From: Rhodoplanes sp963840055
GTDB taxonomy: Bacteria; Pseudomonadota; Alphaproteobacteria; Rhizobiales; Xanthobacteraceae
NCBI GenBank assembly: GCA_963840055.1
Contig: CAWIXM010000045.1
Coordinates: 209,761-273,760, forward strand
DNA length: 64,000 bases
Direction of reading: 5' to 3'
The translations under genes and the position numbers were made by a program. Every line of letters begins with the position of its first letter. Position 1 is the first letter of the stretch. The notes beneath the pieces are model-generated. The model worked only from the letters and a program-made list of their open reading frames with translations. It did no database searches and had not been told where the DNA came from. This document shows positions 36,993-45,803 of the stretch, piece after piece.

Positions 36993-38189
36993 TCAAGCCA
37001 AAGCGATGACGCCCGCCCGGGCCATCGCTTCGGTTTCTCCAGCGGTGCAGCCTGCTTCCGTCAAGACGCGACGCGTATCGCCCCCATAGTTTGGCGGAAA
37101 CGGCAATTCGGTCACCGCTCCAGGGGTGTCGACCGCCATCGGCTGCATGTGCACAATCTGTCCGTTCGGCAACACCGTCCGCGTCAATTTGGTCTGGAGG
37201 TGTGGAAGCGCACGGACTTGTCGGATATCGAAAATGCGCGTTGTCGGAATCACCGCTGCGCGCAGGTCAGCCAGGATTTCTTCAACCGGGTACTGCGCCG
37301 TAATCGCCGCGATGTCGCGATGGATCGCCTCGCGTTCCTTGTGGCGGCCTTCATTGGTCGCGCGCACCGGGTTCGCGAGCGACGCGAATTTGCCGATGGC
37401 CGTCAAGCGCCGCCATTGTACGTCGCTGCCGATCGCCATATAGACGAAACCGTCCGCAGCCGGATACACATTCGTCGGGATGAATTTCCGATGTTCGTTG
37501 CCTGCACGGGTAATTTCGTTTTCCTCGCAGCCGAAATCGATAAGCGGGAGCACCGTGATCAGCCACGAGGCCGCCGCTTGCAGCATTGACACATGGATTT
37601 CCGCGCCACGCCCGGTTTCTCCGCGTTCGAGGAGGGCCAGCATCACATTGGCGAACAGTTCGTCGCCCGCCTTCAGGTCGATGACCGGCAACCCCATCTG
37701 CATCGGCGCCCCTTTCGGATCGCCGGTAACCTCCATGTAGCCGCACATCGCCTGCACGACCGGATCGTAGCCGGGGACCTCGGGATAGTCCGGCCCCATC
37801 GCCGAAATGCCGGCCCAAATGAGATCCGGTTTGACGGCGGACAATGTGGCATAGTCGATGCCAAGCGCCTGGTAGCGCGATGGCACCGTATTGCAGCAGA
37901 AGATATCGACATTGAGCGCCGTGATCAGGCGCCGTAACAGCTCATGGCCGCGCGGGTCCTTGAGGTTTAAAGCGATCGCCTCCTTGCCGACATTGGGGGC
38001 GATAAAGTAGCTCCGCCGATCCTCGTCAGCGATGCGACTGCCGATATAGCGGTTGGGATCGCCGGGCAACCCACCATCGGCCTTGGTCGCCTCGATTCGG
38101 ATCACCCGCCAACCGAGCTGTGCGAAGCGCAGCGTCGCCGACGGCAGCGACAGCGCCTGCTCCAGACTGAGAACGGTGCGACGTTTCAC
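36993..38189 (-). CDS. class III CoA transferase (CaiB/BaiF family)
   Basis: 398 aa. N-terminal LSLPSATLRFAQLGWRVIRI and LNLKDPRGHELLRRLITALN are CaiB-like. The expected catalytic Asp aligns with LPVIDLKAGDELF, and C-terminal VLPNGQIVHMQPMAVDTPGA is normal. The start is GTG 38189, overlapping the upstream Mo-hydroxylase stop in a GTGA arrangement, so the two are translationally coupled. It probably moves CoA between a donor acyl-CoA and a pathway acid. Last gene of the long minus-strand operon before the liv genes. Confidence 0.88.
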   Translation of the reverse strand: MKRRTVLSLEQALSLPSATLRFAQLGWRVIRIEATKADGGLPGDPNRYIGSRIADEDRRSYFIAPNVGKEAIALNLKDPRGHELLRRLITALNVDIFCCNTVPSRYQALGIDYATLSAVKPDLIWAGISAMGPDYPEVPGYDPVVQAMCGYMEVTGDPKGAPMQMGLPVIDLKAGDELFANVMLALLERGETGRGAEIHVSMLQAAASWLITVLPLIDFGCEENEITRAGNEHRKFIPTNVYPAADGFVYMAIGSDVQWRRLTAIGKFASLANPVRATNEGRHKEREAIHRDIAAITAQYPVEEILADLRAAVIPTTRIFDIRQVRALPHLQTKLTRTVLPNGQIVHMQPMAVDTPGAVTELPFPPNYGGDTRRVLTEAGCTAGETEAMARAGVIALA

Positions 38190-40573
38190 GCAGCGGCGAT
38201 CCAGGTTGGGGGTTGCAGGTTCGAATGAAGCGCCCGGTAAACATTCTCGGGCGTGAACGGCAATGCGGTGATGCGCACGCCGGTCGCGTTGTAGATCGCA
38301 TTTGCGACCGCCGCCGCGACGCAAATCGCCGGCGCTTCGCCGACGCCTTTTGCGCCTTGCGGGCCTTCGCCATCCATCGTTTCGATGAACGCTACATCCA
38401 TCTCGGGGATTTCCGGCGCCGTCACCAGCTTGTAGTCGCGGAAATTCGGATTGCATACGACCCCGTTCTCGACGATCAAGTTCTCGGTCAGCGCGTAGCC
38501 TTGCCCCATCACGATGCCGCCCTCGATCTGACCCTCGATACCGAGGCGATTGATGACGCGGCCTACGTCGTGTGCGCCGGTGATCTTCAGGAGCTTGACC
38601 ACGCCCGTGCGGGTATCCACCTCGATCTCGGCGACCTGCGTCGCCCAGGCATAGGCTGCCGACACGTCTCCTTTGAATTTCTTGTCTTGGTGCTTGCTCG
38701 GCGGTTCGTAATAGAAGCTCGTCATCACCAGTTCGGCCTTGTCGGAGAAATGCAGCGAGCGGATGAACTTGGCGAGTTCGATCAGCTTCTTGCCGGTGGC
38801 TTTCTCGACGATGCATTGCTCGCGCGTATCGAGCGTCTCGGCGGGCTGTCCGAACTTTTGCGCCGCCGCAGCGAGAATCTTATCTTTCGCCTTGCGCGCC
38901 GCGCCGATCGCCGAGTTGCCGGCAATGAAGGTCGTGCGCGAGGCGTGCACTCCGACGTCCCAAGGCGTCACGTCGGTATCGTTGTTGACGACATTGATCG
39001 AGGAAAGCGGAAGCCCGAGTTCCTCGCAAACGAGCTGCGCCAGCACGGTCTCTGAGCCCTGCCCGATCTCGGATGCTCCCGTGAGCAGCGTTACGCGCGC
39101 GAAATCGTCGATCTTGAGAATCGTGCCGCAGCCATCGGAGGGATAGATCTTTGCGCCGCCGCCGACATGCAGCATCGACGCCATACCGACGCCGCGCTTG
39201 ATCGGGTTGCCGTCGTCGCGACGCGCTTCATTAGCGCGTCGCTTGTTCTGGTAGTCGCTGCGTTCCGCCGCGATCGTGAGGCAGTCCTTGAAGCCGCATG
39301 ATTTGAAATGCATGCCCTGCGGCGTCACCTCGCCCGGGTCTTGCGCATTTTTCAGGCGGAATTCGAGCGGGTCGATGCCGATCGTCTCGGCCAGTCGATC
39401 CATATGGGCTTCGACGGCGAAAGTCGCCTGGAGATTGCCGTAGCCACGGAACGACCCGGCATAAGGGTTGTTCGAATAGATGGCGCGGGTACGGTAGTCG
39501 CAGTGCGGCACACGGTAGAGCGACGAGATGGTCTGCATCATCACGAAGGGCGTGGTCGCGCCCCATGATGTGTAGGCGCCATTATCGTGCAACGTCTCGA
39601 CCTCGCGAAAGGTCAAAACGCCGTCCCGGGTGCAACCGGAACGCATCTTCATCAGCACTGGCTGACGCGTCGGCGAGGCGATGAATTCCTCCTCGCGGGT
39701 GAACACGAGCTTGACCGGCCGTCGGGTGATCTTGGCGAGGTAAATCGCGATCGGTTCGAACGGGTAGATGTCGAGCTTGGACCCGAAGCCACCGCCGATC
39801 GGCGGCTGGATGATGCGGATACGGCCTGGATCCATGCCGAGCAGCTCGGCGAATTCGCGCTTATGCAGGAACGGCACCTGCGTATTCGAATAGAGGATCA
39901 GGTTCTCGCTCGCGTCAAACTCGGCGATCACGCCGGAAACGCCCATGCAGCAATGCGTGACGTAATGGAGCTTGAACACGTCCTCGACGATCGCGTCGGA
40001 GGCGGCCTCGCCAGCGGCGATGTCGCCCTGCCCATACTGAAAAGTCATCGCGACATTATCGAGCGCCGCTTGGTGGACCACGACGGGTTTGCCGTCCGGC
40101 CCTGGCGTGATGAGGTCATCGCCATGCACCAACGGCGCGCCGGGACTGAGCGCTTCTTCCGCAGTGGCGACGATTGGCAACGGCTCGTAGTCGACTTTAA
40201 TCAGCTTGAGCGCAGCTTCTGCGATCGCTTCGCTCTCGGCTGCGACCGCCGCGATTTCGTCGCGCGGACTGCGCACCTTATCGTGCTTGAGCGGGAGATG
40301 GTCCTTGGCGACGCCGATCGGCCGCTGCCAGGGAATATCGGCGGCCGTGATCACCGCATGTACGCCGGGCAGCGCCTTGGCGGCGCGCGTATCGATCGAT
40401 TTTATCTTCGCATGCACTTGCGAAGAACGCAGGATTTTAGCGTAGAGCTGGCCCGGCAGATCGATGTCATGGATATACCGCGTCTTCCCGCTCGCCTTTT
40501 CCGGGGCGTCCTTCTTGGGGATGCGCTTGCCGATCAGCGAACCGCTACCGGCGGTTTTTTCGATATCGTTCAT
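38186..40573 (-). CDS. xanthine dehydrogenase-family molybdenum hydroxylase, Mo-binding large subunit
   Basis: 795 aa. Family text runs from DAPEKASGKTRYIHDIDLPG through QPPIGGGFGSKLDIYPFEPI, AGSFRGYGNLQATFAVEAHM and GQGSETVLAQLVCEELGLP to GAKGVGEAPAICVAAAVANA, which contains the catalytic Glu. The molybdenum hydroxylase adds water-derived oxygen next to a ring nitrogen or to an aldehyde, or acts as a hydroxybenzoyl-CoA reductase in one subfamily. The accessory FAD subunit here lacks the cysteine insertion of that reductase, so ring hydroxylation is more likely. It overlaps both neighbours by four bases. Confidence 0.9.
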   Translation of the reverse strand: MNDIEKTAGSGSLIGKRIPKKDAPEKASGKTRYIHDIDLPGQLYAKILRSSQVHAKIKSIDTRAAKALPGVHAVITAADIPWQRPIGVAKDHLPLKHDKVRSPRDEIAAVAAESEAIAEAALKLIKVDYEPLPIVATAEEALSPGAPLVHGDDLITPGPDGKPVVVHQAALDNVAMTFQYGQGDIAAGEAASDAIVEDVFKLHYVTHCCMGVSGVIAEFDASENLILYSNTQVPFLHKREFAELLGMDPGRIRIIQPPIGGGFGSKLDIYPFEPIAIYLAKITRRPVKLVFTREEEFIASPTRQPVLMKMRSGCTRDGVLTFREVETLHDNGAYTSWGATTPFVMMQTISSLYRVPHCDYRTRAIYSNNPYAGSFRGYGNLQATFAVEAHMDRLAETIGIDPLEFRLKNAQDPGEVTPQGMHFKSCGFKDCLTIAAERSDYQNKRRANEARRDDGNPIKRGVGMASMLHVGGGAKIYPSDGCGTILKIDDFARVTLLTGASEIGQGSETVLAQLVCEELGLPLSSINVVNNDTDVTPWDVGVHASRTTFIAGNSAIGAARKAKDKILAAAAQKFGQPAETLDTREQCIVEKATGKKLIELAKFIRSLHFSDKAELVMTSFYYEPPSKHQDKKFKGDVSAAYAWATQVAEIEVDTRTGVVKLLKITGAHDVGRVINRLGIEGQIEGGIVMGQGYALTENLIVENGVVCNPNFRDYKLVTAPEIPEMDVAFIETMDGEGPQGAKGVGEAPAICVAAAVANAIYNATGVRITALPFTPENVYRALHSNLQPPTWIAAA

Positions 40574-41058
40574 GGGCGGTTCTCCACGTTCGATGCCAGC
40601 CCCGCCTCGGCAATCGCTTCGATGATTTTTTTGTAGCCGGTGCAGCGGCAGAGATTGCCCTCGATGCCGCGCTTGATATCGTCATGATTTGGATTGGGTC
40701 GCGTGCGCAGCATGTGCCGCGCCTGCATGACAAAGCCGGGCGTGCAAAAACCGCACTGCACCGCGCCATATGCGACAAAGGCCTGCTTGAGCGCCTCGGT
40801 GATTGCGTCGCCGGCGAGCCCTTCAATGGTCACGACCTCGCGTCCGTCGCAGTCAACGGCGAACATCAGGCACGAATTGACCGAAAGCCCGTCGACATTG
40901 ACGGTGCAGGCGCCGCATTCGCCTTCGCCGCAGCCGTATTTGGTGCCGGTGAGGTGCAACTCGTCACGCAGCATGTCGAGCATGCTCATATGCGCCGGCA
41001 CCGAGGCGCGCACGGCGACGCCGTTGAGCGTGAACGCGATGTCAATGTTGGCCGACAT
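40570..41058 (-). CDS. [2Fe-2S] subunit of molybdenum hydroxylase
   Basis: 162 aa. The plant-type ferredoxin motif (YGCGEGECGACTVNVDG, then SCLMFAV) and the second cluster motif (AVQCGFCTPGFVMQARHML, GNLCRCTGYKKI) are both complete, so two [2Fe-2S] clusters are expected. ATG 41058 gives the normal family length; the longer reading would cover the FAD-subunit gene. It overlaps the large-subunit gene by four bases and the FAD-subunit gene by 17. It passes electrons from the Mo site to FAD. Confidence 0.92.
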   Translation of the reverse strand: MSANIDIAFTLNGVAVRASVPAHMSMLDMLRDELHLTGTKYGCGEGECGACTVNVDGLSVNSCLMFAVDCDGREVVTIEGLAGDAITEALKQAFVAYGAVQCGFCTPGFVMQARHMLRTRPNPNHDDIKRGIEGNLCRCTGYKKIIEAIAEAGLASNVENRP

Positions 41059-41989
41059 GGTCGAGCATCTCGCGCAAGATGTTGCGGATGAGTTCGCGCC
41101 GGTACCATTCGGAGGCGCGAATGTCGGAAATCGGACTGATTTCCGCATCGGCGGCGGCGAGCGCCGCATCGATGACGGCGGCGAGCGGCCGGCCTTCAAG
41201 CGCCGCCTCGGTCTGCGGCGCCCGGATCGGCGTCGGCGCCACCGCCCCGAAGGCGACGCGCACGTTCGTCAGCATGCCATCCGCAGACGTCGCCCCCAGC
41301 CCGATTGAAATGGCCGAAATGTCGAGCGCCGGCCGCGTTCCGAATTTGAAGAACGCGCTGATGAAGCGCTCATCCGGCAACGGCACTTCGATCGTCGTCA
41401 CGAGTTCGTCAGGGGCACGTCGGGTGCGGCCAGGGGCGACGAAGAAGTCGCGCAGCGGCATCGTCCGAGTTGTAATTTCGCCTTTCGGCTTGCTTGCAAG
41501 CACGACCTGAGAATCGAAAACGAGCAGCGGCACGAGCAGATCGCCTGCCGGCGAAGCGTTGCAGATATTGCCGCCGATTGTCGCGGCATTGCGGAGCTGG
41601 TCGCTCGCGAAATGGTCGCAAGCCTGCCACAGCGCATTGAGCCGCGATCGTATCAGCGCGCTCTCCATCAGTTCGGTCACGGTCGTGAGGGCGCCGATGC
41701 GGACCACCCCGAACTCCTCACTGATTCCCCGCAGTTCGGGAATGCGGCGGATATTCATCAGCGTCGGATGAAAGCGGGCGCGGCCGGTCTTGCTCTGCGG
41801 CATCAGGTCGGTGCCGCCGGCGAGAATGGTGACGGCGCCGCTACGCAGCGCCTCCGTGGCTTCGTCCAGCGAGCGCGGCGCAAGATATGTCTTGACCTCG
41901 ACCGGCTCCGCGGCGGGACGCGGCGTGGCGCCGGGCGGCGACCGCTGCATCATTGCGCCCTGCAGGTGCTCATTCACCTTACGCTCCAT
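41042..41989 (-). CDS. FAD-binding subunit of molybdenum hydroxylase (CoxM/XdhB type)
   Basis: 315 aa. FAD-binding motifs ILAGGTDLMPQSKTG and AATIGGNICNASPAGDLLVP are standard, and the C-terminal domain (FGAVAPTPIRAPQTEAALEG) is complete. The four-cysteine insertion that carries a [4Fe-4S] cluster in 4-hydroxybenzoyl-CoA reductase beta subunits is absent. That argues against a ring-reducing role and for an oxidising hydroxylase. The gene overlaps hyuB by 11 bases and the 2Fe-2S gene by 17, so the three Mo-hydroxylase genes are tightly coupled. Confidence 0.9.
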   Translation of the reverse strand: MERKVNEHLQGAMMQRSPPGATPRPAAEPVEVKTYLAPRSLDEATEALRSGAVTILAGGTDLMPQSKTGRARFHPTLMNIRRIPELRGISEEFGVVRIGALTTVTELMESALIRSRLNALWQACDHFASDQLRNAATIGGNICNASPAGDLLVPLLVFDSQVVLASKPKGEITTRTMPLRDFFVAPGRTRRAPDELVTTIEVPLPDERFISAFFKFGTRPALDISAISIGLGATSADGMLTNVRVAFGAVAPTPIRAPQTEAALEGRPLAAVIDAALAAADAEISPISDIRASEWYRRELIRNILREMLDHVGQH

Positions 41990-43646
41990 ACACGGTACGC
42001 GCCGCTTCAGGCGATATCAGCCCGTCGCGCACTTCCTCGGCGAGTTTTGCGCGGTCGCGCCGATGCGGGTCGCCATAGCCGCCGCCGCCTCCCGCCTGCT
42101 GATGATAGATCGTGCCGCGCGGGACTCCCGTAATCAAATCCTTATTGCGGGGCGTGACCACGCGTCCATCTGGGTATTCGAGGCGAATGAAGTTGAGCGT
42201 TCCGTCGCCACCGCCGAACAAACCAAATGCCGGCTCAAAATCGCCGTCGCCGAAGATAACGACTTGGGTGTCATCGGACCCGATGGAAAAGATGGTTTCG
42301 ACGCCAAGACCGCCGCGCCATTGGCCCGGTCCGGCCGAATCCATCAGATATTCATGCTTACGCAGCAGCTGCGGCGTCTGCTGTTCGAACATCTCGTAAT
42401 CCTGGTCGAGCACGCCGCCTGACGCATCGATCATGCCGATATGATCGTAGCCGTCGCAGCCGCGCAGCGCCCCCGACCCACCCTTGAGCCCCATGAAGCC
42501 GATGTCGACGTACTTTTCCTGTTTCTGCGGATCGACGCCGGTGGTGAGCGAACAGAGCAAATTGTTCCAGCCGGCGGTGACGCGGTCAGGCATTACCGGC
42601 GCGAGCGCGCGCTGGATCGCCTCGGCATTCGGCGGGCAGAGGTGATTGCCGAAAGTCGTCGCCTTGGGATAGCCGGCGTTGAGGATCGTCCCTTCCGGAA
42701 TGACGATCTCGATCGGCCCGATCATTCCTTCGTTGTGCGGAATATCGGGATTGACCATCTGCAGCAGCGTCAGGATGGTCGCCGATGCGCTCGACGTAAA
42801 GGTGCCGTTGACGAAACCATTTGTCTGCGCATCGGTCTGCGAATAGTCGAACTTTATATGCTTGTCCTCGACCGTGATGGTGACGCGGACGGTGAATTGC
42901 GATCCCTCGTGCCGTCCATCGTAATAAACGCGGCCGTCGCCCTTGTAGACTCCGTTGGGGATAGTCGCGATCTCGCTTTCCATCATCCGCCTGGTCGCAT
43001 CGAACAGCGCGTTCTTGTGCGCTTCAAAGCTTTCGCGGCCGTATTTTTCCAGCAGCGACAGCATGCGCCGCTCACCGACCCGGCAGGCGCCGATCTCCGC
43101 CTTCATGTCGTGCTGAACGATGTCAAACCGGATATTGGCGAAGATCAGATTCCACACGTCCTTCCGCAGGTTACCCTTTTCGTATACCTTGACCGGCGGA
43201 ATGCGCAGCGCTTCCTGCCAGACTTCGACGGCGTTCGGATTGTAGCCGCCCGCGACCGCCCCGCCGATGTCGGCCTGATGGCCCTTCACCGCCGTCCAAG
43301 CGACCAGCTCGCCCTCGAAGTAGATCGGCTTGTAGACCGCAACGTCGTTGTTCTGATTGCCATAGGAGAACACGTCGTTGTGGAAGATCACGTCGCCCGG
43401 ATGCAGATCGTCGCCGAAATAGCTGCGGATATACTTGCATACCGGCGCCAGCGAGAAGGCGAGGATCGGCAGATTCTCGGTCTGCTCGAGCATGCGGCCT
43501 TCGGCGTCGTACAGGCCGGTGACATAGTCCTTGGCCTCGCAAAGGATGGGCGACCGCGTCGTCTGTTGCATCGAGATCGACATTTCGTCGGTGATCGAGC
43601 GGAAGGTGCGCGCGTAGACCGACAGGAGAATCGGATCGATCGTCAT
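41979..43646 (-). CDS. hyuB: hydantoinase B/oxoprolinase family protein
   Basis: 555 aa. Family blocks: SVYARTFRSITDEMSISMQQ, AEGRMLEQTENLPILAFSLA, HPGDVIFHNDVFSYGNQNND, GYNPNAVEVWQEALRIPPVK and the glycine-rich GLFGGGDGTLNFIR and QQAGGGGGYGDPHRRD. Together with HyuA it forms the ATP-dependent oxoprolinase/hydantoinase/ketone carboxylase complex. ATG 43646 overlaps the hyuA stop by four bases. Substrate unknown: lactam or imide hydrolysis and ketone carboxylation are the known alternatives. Confidence 0.9.
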   Translation of the reverse strand: MTIDPILLSVYARTFRSITDEMSISMQQTTRSPILCEAKDYVTGLYDAEGRMLEQTENLPILAFSLAPVCKYIRSYFGDDLHPGDVIFHNDVFSYGNQNNDVAVYKPIYFEGELVAWTAVKGHQADIGGAVAGGYNPNAVEVWQEALRIPPVKVYEKGNLRKDVWNLIFANIRFDIVQHDMKAEIGACRVGERRMLSLLEKYGRESFEAHKNALFDATRRMMESEIATIPNGVYKGDGRVYYDGRHEGSQFTVRVTITVEDKHIKFDYSQTDAQTNGFVNGTFTSSASATILTLLQMVNPDIPHNEGMIGPIEIVIPEGTILNAGYPKATTFGNHLCPPNAEAIQRALAPVMPDRVTAGWNNLLCSLTTGVDPQKQEKYVDIGFMGLKGGSGALRGCDGYDHIGMIDASGGVLDQDYEMFEQQTPQLLRKHEYLMDSAGPGQWRGGLGVETIFSIGSDDTQVVIFGDGDFEPAFGLFGGGDGTLNFIRLEYPDGRVVTPRNKDLITGVPRGTIYHQQAGGGGGYGDPHRRDRAKLAEEVRDGLISPEAARTVYGA

Positions 43647-45772
43647 GCCATGACCTCTTCCGTCTCGCGTTCGAAAGCATTGCGCACGAGGTCCTCGCGC
43701 CCCTTGCGGTAAAGGACAAACGAGCGGTAGCGATCCACCACGCAATCGAAGCTTCCCGATACGAACACCGCCGTCGTTACGGTCTCGATGACCGCGGGGC
43801 CTGCGATTGCGTTGCCACAACCCAGTAGATGCCCGTCATAGATGCCGACGGTCTCGAACGACGAGCCTTCTGGTACATAAACCGCGCGGCGGCCCTTCAG
43901 GGCATGGCGCGCATCGTCACCTGAGTCGCGTTCGATCGCGTATTTTGGCCGATCGGTGGTCCCGATCGCCTGTAGCCGGACATTGATGATCTCGATCGGT
44001 GTTTCTTCCGCCTCGAGCGTATAACCGTAGAGCCGGTTGTGCTCGTCATGAAAGGCGCGCGCGATGGCGCCGGCATCACGCCGTTCGAGTGCCGTCGCGG
44101 GAACCTCGAACGAAACTTCATGATATTGTTTCAGATAGCGGCAGTCGAATCGAATGCGATCGCGTCGCCGCGGTGGAGCGACGCGCTCATCCTCCAGCAT
44201 TCGATCCCCTTCGCGCCGCATCTCGGCGAGAATGGCGGCGAGGCGGTCCCAGTCGAGCGTCGCGAGGCGCGCGACAAAAGTGCGCACGAAATCATGCTGC
44301 AGCTCGGACAGCAGCATGCCGAACGCGCATAGGACGGAGGCCGAGGCAGGCACGATCTGCAGCGGAATCTCCAGCTCGTTGCAAATCAGGCAGGAATGCA
44401 TCGGCCCGGCGCCGCCGGCCGCGACGAAGGCGAATTCGCGCGGATCGAAGCCGCGTTTGATCGTCACTTCACGAACGCCCTGCGCCATATTATTGCAGGC
44501 GATGCGATACATGCCGGCGGCGGCCGCTTCGATCGAAAGGCCCATCGGTTCGGCGATCCGCTCGGCGATCACGCGGCGGGCGGCGGCCGGATCGAGCCGC
44601 ATCTTGCCGCCGGCGAAGTAGTCCGGATCGAGAAAGCCGAGGACGAGGTTGGCGTCGGTCGTGGTGGGAAGCCTGCCGCCTTTGCCGTAGCAGGCCGGCC
44701 CCGGCGAGGCGCCTGCGCTCTGCGGGCCGACGCGGAGCAAGCCCCCCTCGTCGAGCCAGCCGATCGAGCCGCCGCCCGCACCGATGGTATGGATGTCGAG
44801 CATTGGCAGCGCGATCTTGTGTCGGGCGATCTCGCCGTCATTCACCGCCGTGGGCCTTGCGATTGCGACCGAGGCTTCGAAGCTTGTGCCGCCCATGTCG
44901 GTCGTAATGCAGCGATCGGTCCCGAGCGAGGCCGCGAAGAACAGCCCGGCGGACGGACCGCCGGCAGGCCCCGACAGCAGCGTGAGCGCCGCCTTCTCGC
45001 GCGCGAGCTGCGGCGAAATCACCCCGCCGTTCGACTGCATGATGAGCAGGACGCCGCGAAATCCGGCCGCTTTCAGTCGCGAAACGAGCTGGTCAAGGTA
45101 ATGATTGAGCTTGGGGCCGACATAGGAATTCAACGCCGTGGTCGAGACCCGCTCGTAGAATCGGATCGACGGCAGAAGGTCGGTTGAAACGGTGAGATAG
45201 GCGTCGGGTAGTTCGCGGCGCACCAGAGCCGCCGCCGCCCGCTCGTGCTCCGCATTCGCGAACGCGTTCATGAAGCAGATCGAAATAGCCTCGACCTTTT
45301 CCTGTTTGCACAGGGCGATGGCGGCGCGAACGTCGTCGAGCGACAGCGGCTCGATCTCAACCCCGTTGCGGTCGAGCCGGCCACCAACGCCGATGCGCCG
45401 ATAGCGCGGAACAAGCGGCGTCACGTTGGTGTAGCGATTGTCGTACTGACGCTCTCGTATCCCGCGCCGCATTTCGAGGGCGTCGCGCAGGCCGCGCGTG
45501 GTCAGCAGCGCGGATTTCGCGCCGGTATGCGTGAGCGTGGCATTGGTGGCAACCGTCGTGCCATGGACGATCGTGTCGACCGAGCCGATGAACGCCGCAA
45601 AATCGGCTTGCGGCGCAAGGCGGGCCGCAAGCTCCTCGAGACCGCCGACCACGGCGATCGACGGATCTTCCGGGGTCGACAGCACTTTATGAATCACCGA
45701 TTCCGGACCATGGCCGGCGACGATGAAATCGGTGAAAGTACCGCCGACATCAATGCCGATCTTAAGACCCAT
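43643..45772 (-). CDS. hyuA: hydantoinase A/oxoprolinase family protein
   Basis: 709 aa. The N-terminal ATP-binding actin-like domain begins IGIDVGGTFTDFIVAGHGPE, followed by VHGTTVATNATLTHTGAKSA, TTRGLRDALEMRRGIRERQY and the GPAGGPSAGLFFAA and TDMGGTSFEASV phosphate loops. The partner HyuB is encoded directly downstream with a four-base overlap. The start at 45772 (MGLKIGIDVGG) is preferred because the longer reading overlaps the ligase gene end. Its position between a Mo-hydroxylase and an acyl-CoA ligase suggests it acts on the hydroxylated ring product. Confidence 0.9.
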   Translation of the reverse strand: MGLKIGIDVGGTFTDFIVAGHGPESVIHKVLSTPEDPSIAVVGGLEELAARLAPQADFAAFIGSVDTIVHGTTVATNATLTHTGAKSALLTTRGLRDALEMRRGIRERQYDNRYTNVTPLVPRYRRIGVGGRLDRNGVEIEPLSLDDVRAAIALCKQEKVEAISICFMNAFANAEHERAAAALVRRELPDAYLTVSTDLLPSIRFYERVSTTALNSYVGPKLNHYLDQLVSRLKAAGFRGVLLIMQSNGGVISPQLAREKAALTLLSGPAGGPSAGLFFAASLGTDRCITTDMGGTSFEASVAIARPTAVNDGEIARHKIALPMLDIHTIGAGGGSIGWLDEGGLLRVGPQSAGASPGPACYGKGGRLPTTTDANLVLGFLDPDYFAGGKMRLDPAAARRVIAERIAEPMGLSIEAAAAGMYRIACNNMAQGVREVTIKRGFDPREFAFVAAGGAGPMHSCLICNELEIPLQIVPASASVLCAFGMLLSELQHDFVRTFVARLATLDWDRLAAILAEMRREGDRMLEDERVAPPRRRDRIRFDCRYLKQYHEVSFEVPATALERRDAGAIARAFHDEHNRLYGYTLEAEETPIEIINVRLQAIGTTDRPKYAIERDSGDDARHALKGRRAVYVPEGSSFETVGIYDGHLLGCGNAIAGPAVIETVTTAVFVSGSFDCVVDRYRSFVLYRKGREDLVRNAFERETEEVMA

Positions 45773-45803
45773 ATGCGTTACGCTCGTTCGCTTGTTCCTT
45801 ACG

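Noticed and set aside
37570..37600. CoA transferase seemed to lack its catalytic Asp (MLQAA where relatives have LLDA)
   Set aside because: Recalling the formyl-CoA transferase sequence, the nucleophile Asp aligns with LPVIDLKAG, which is present. The MLQAA position is not the catalytic one.
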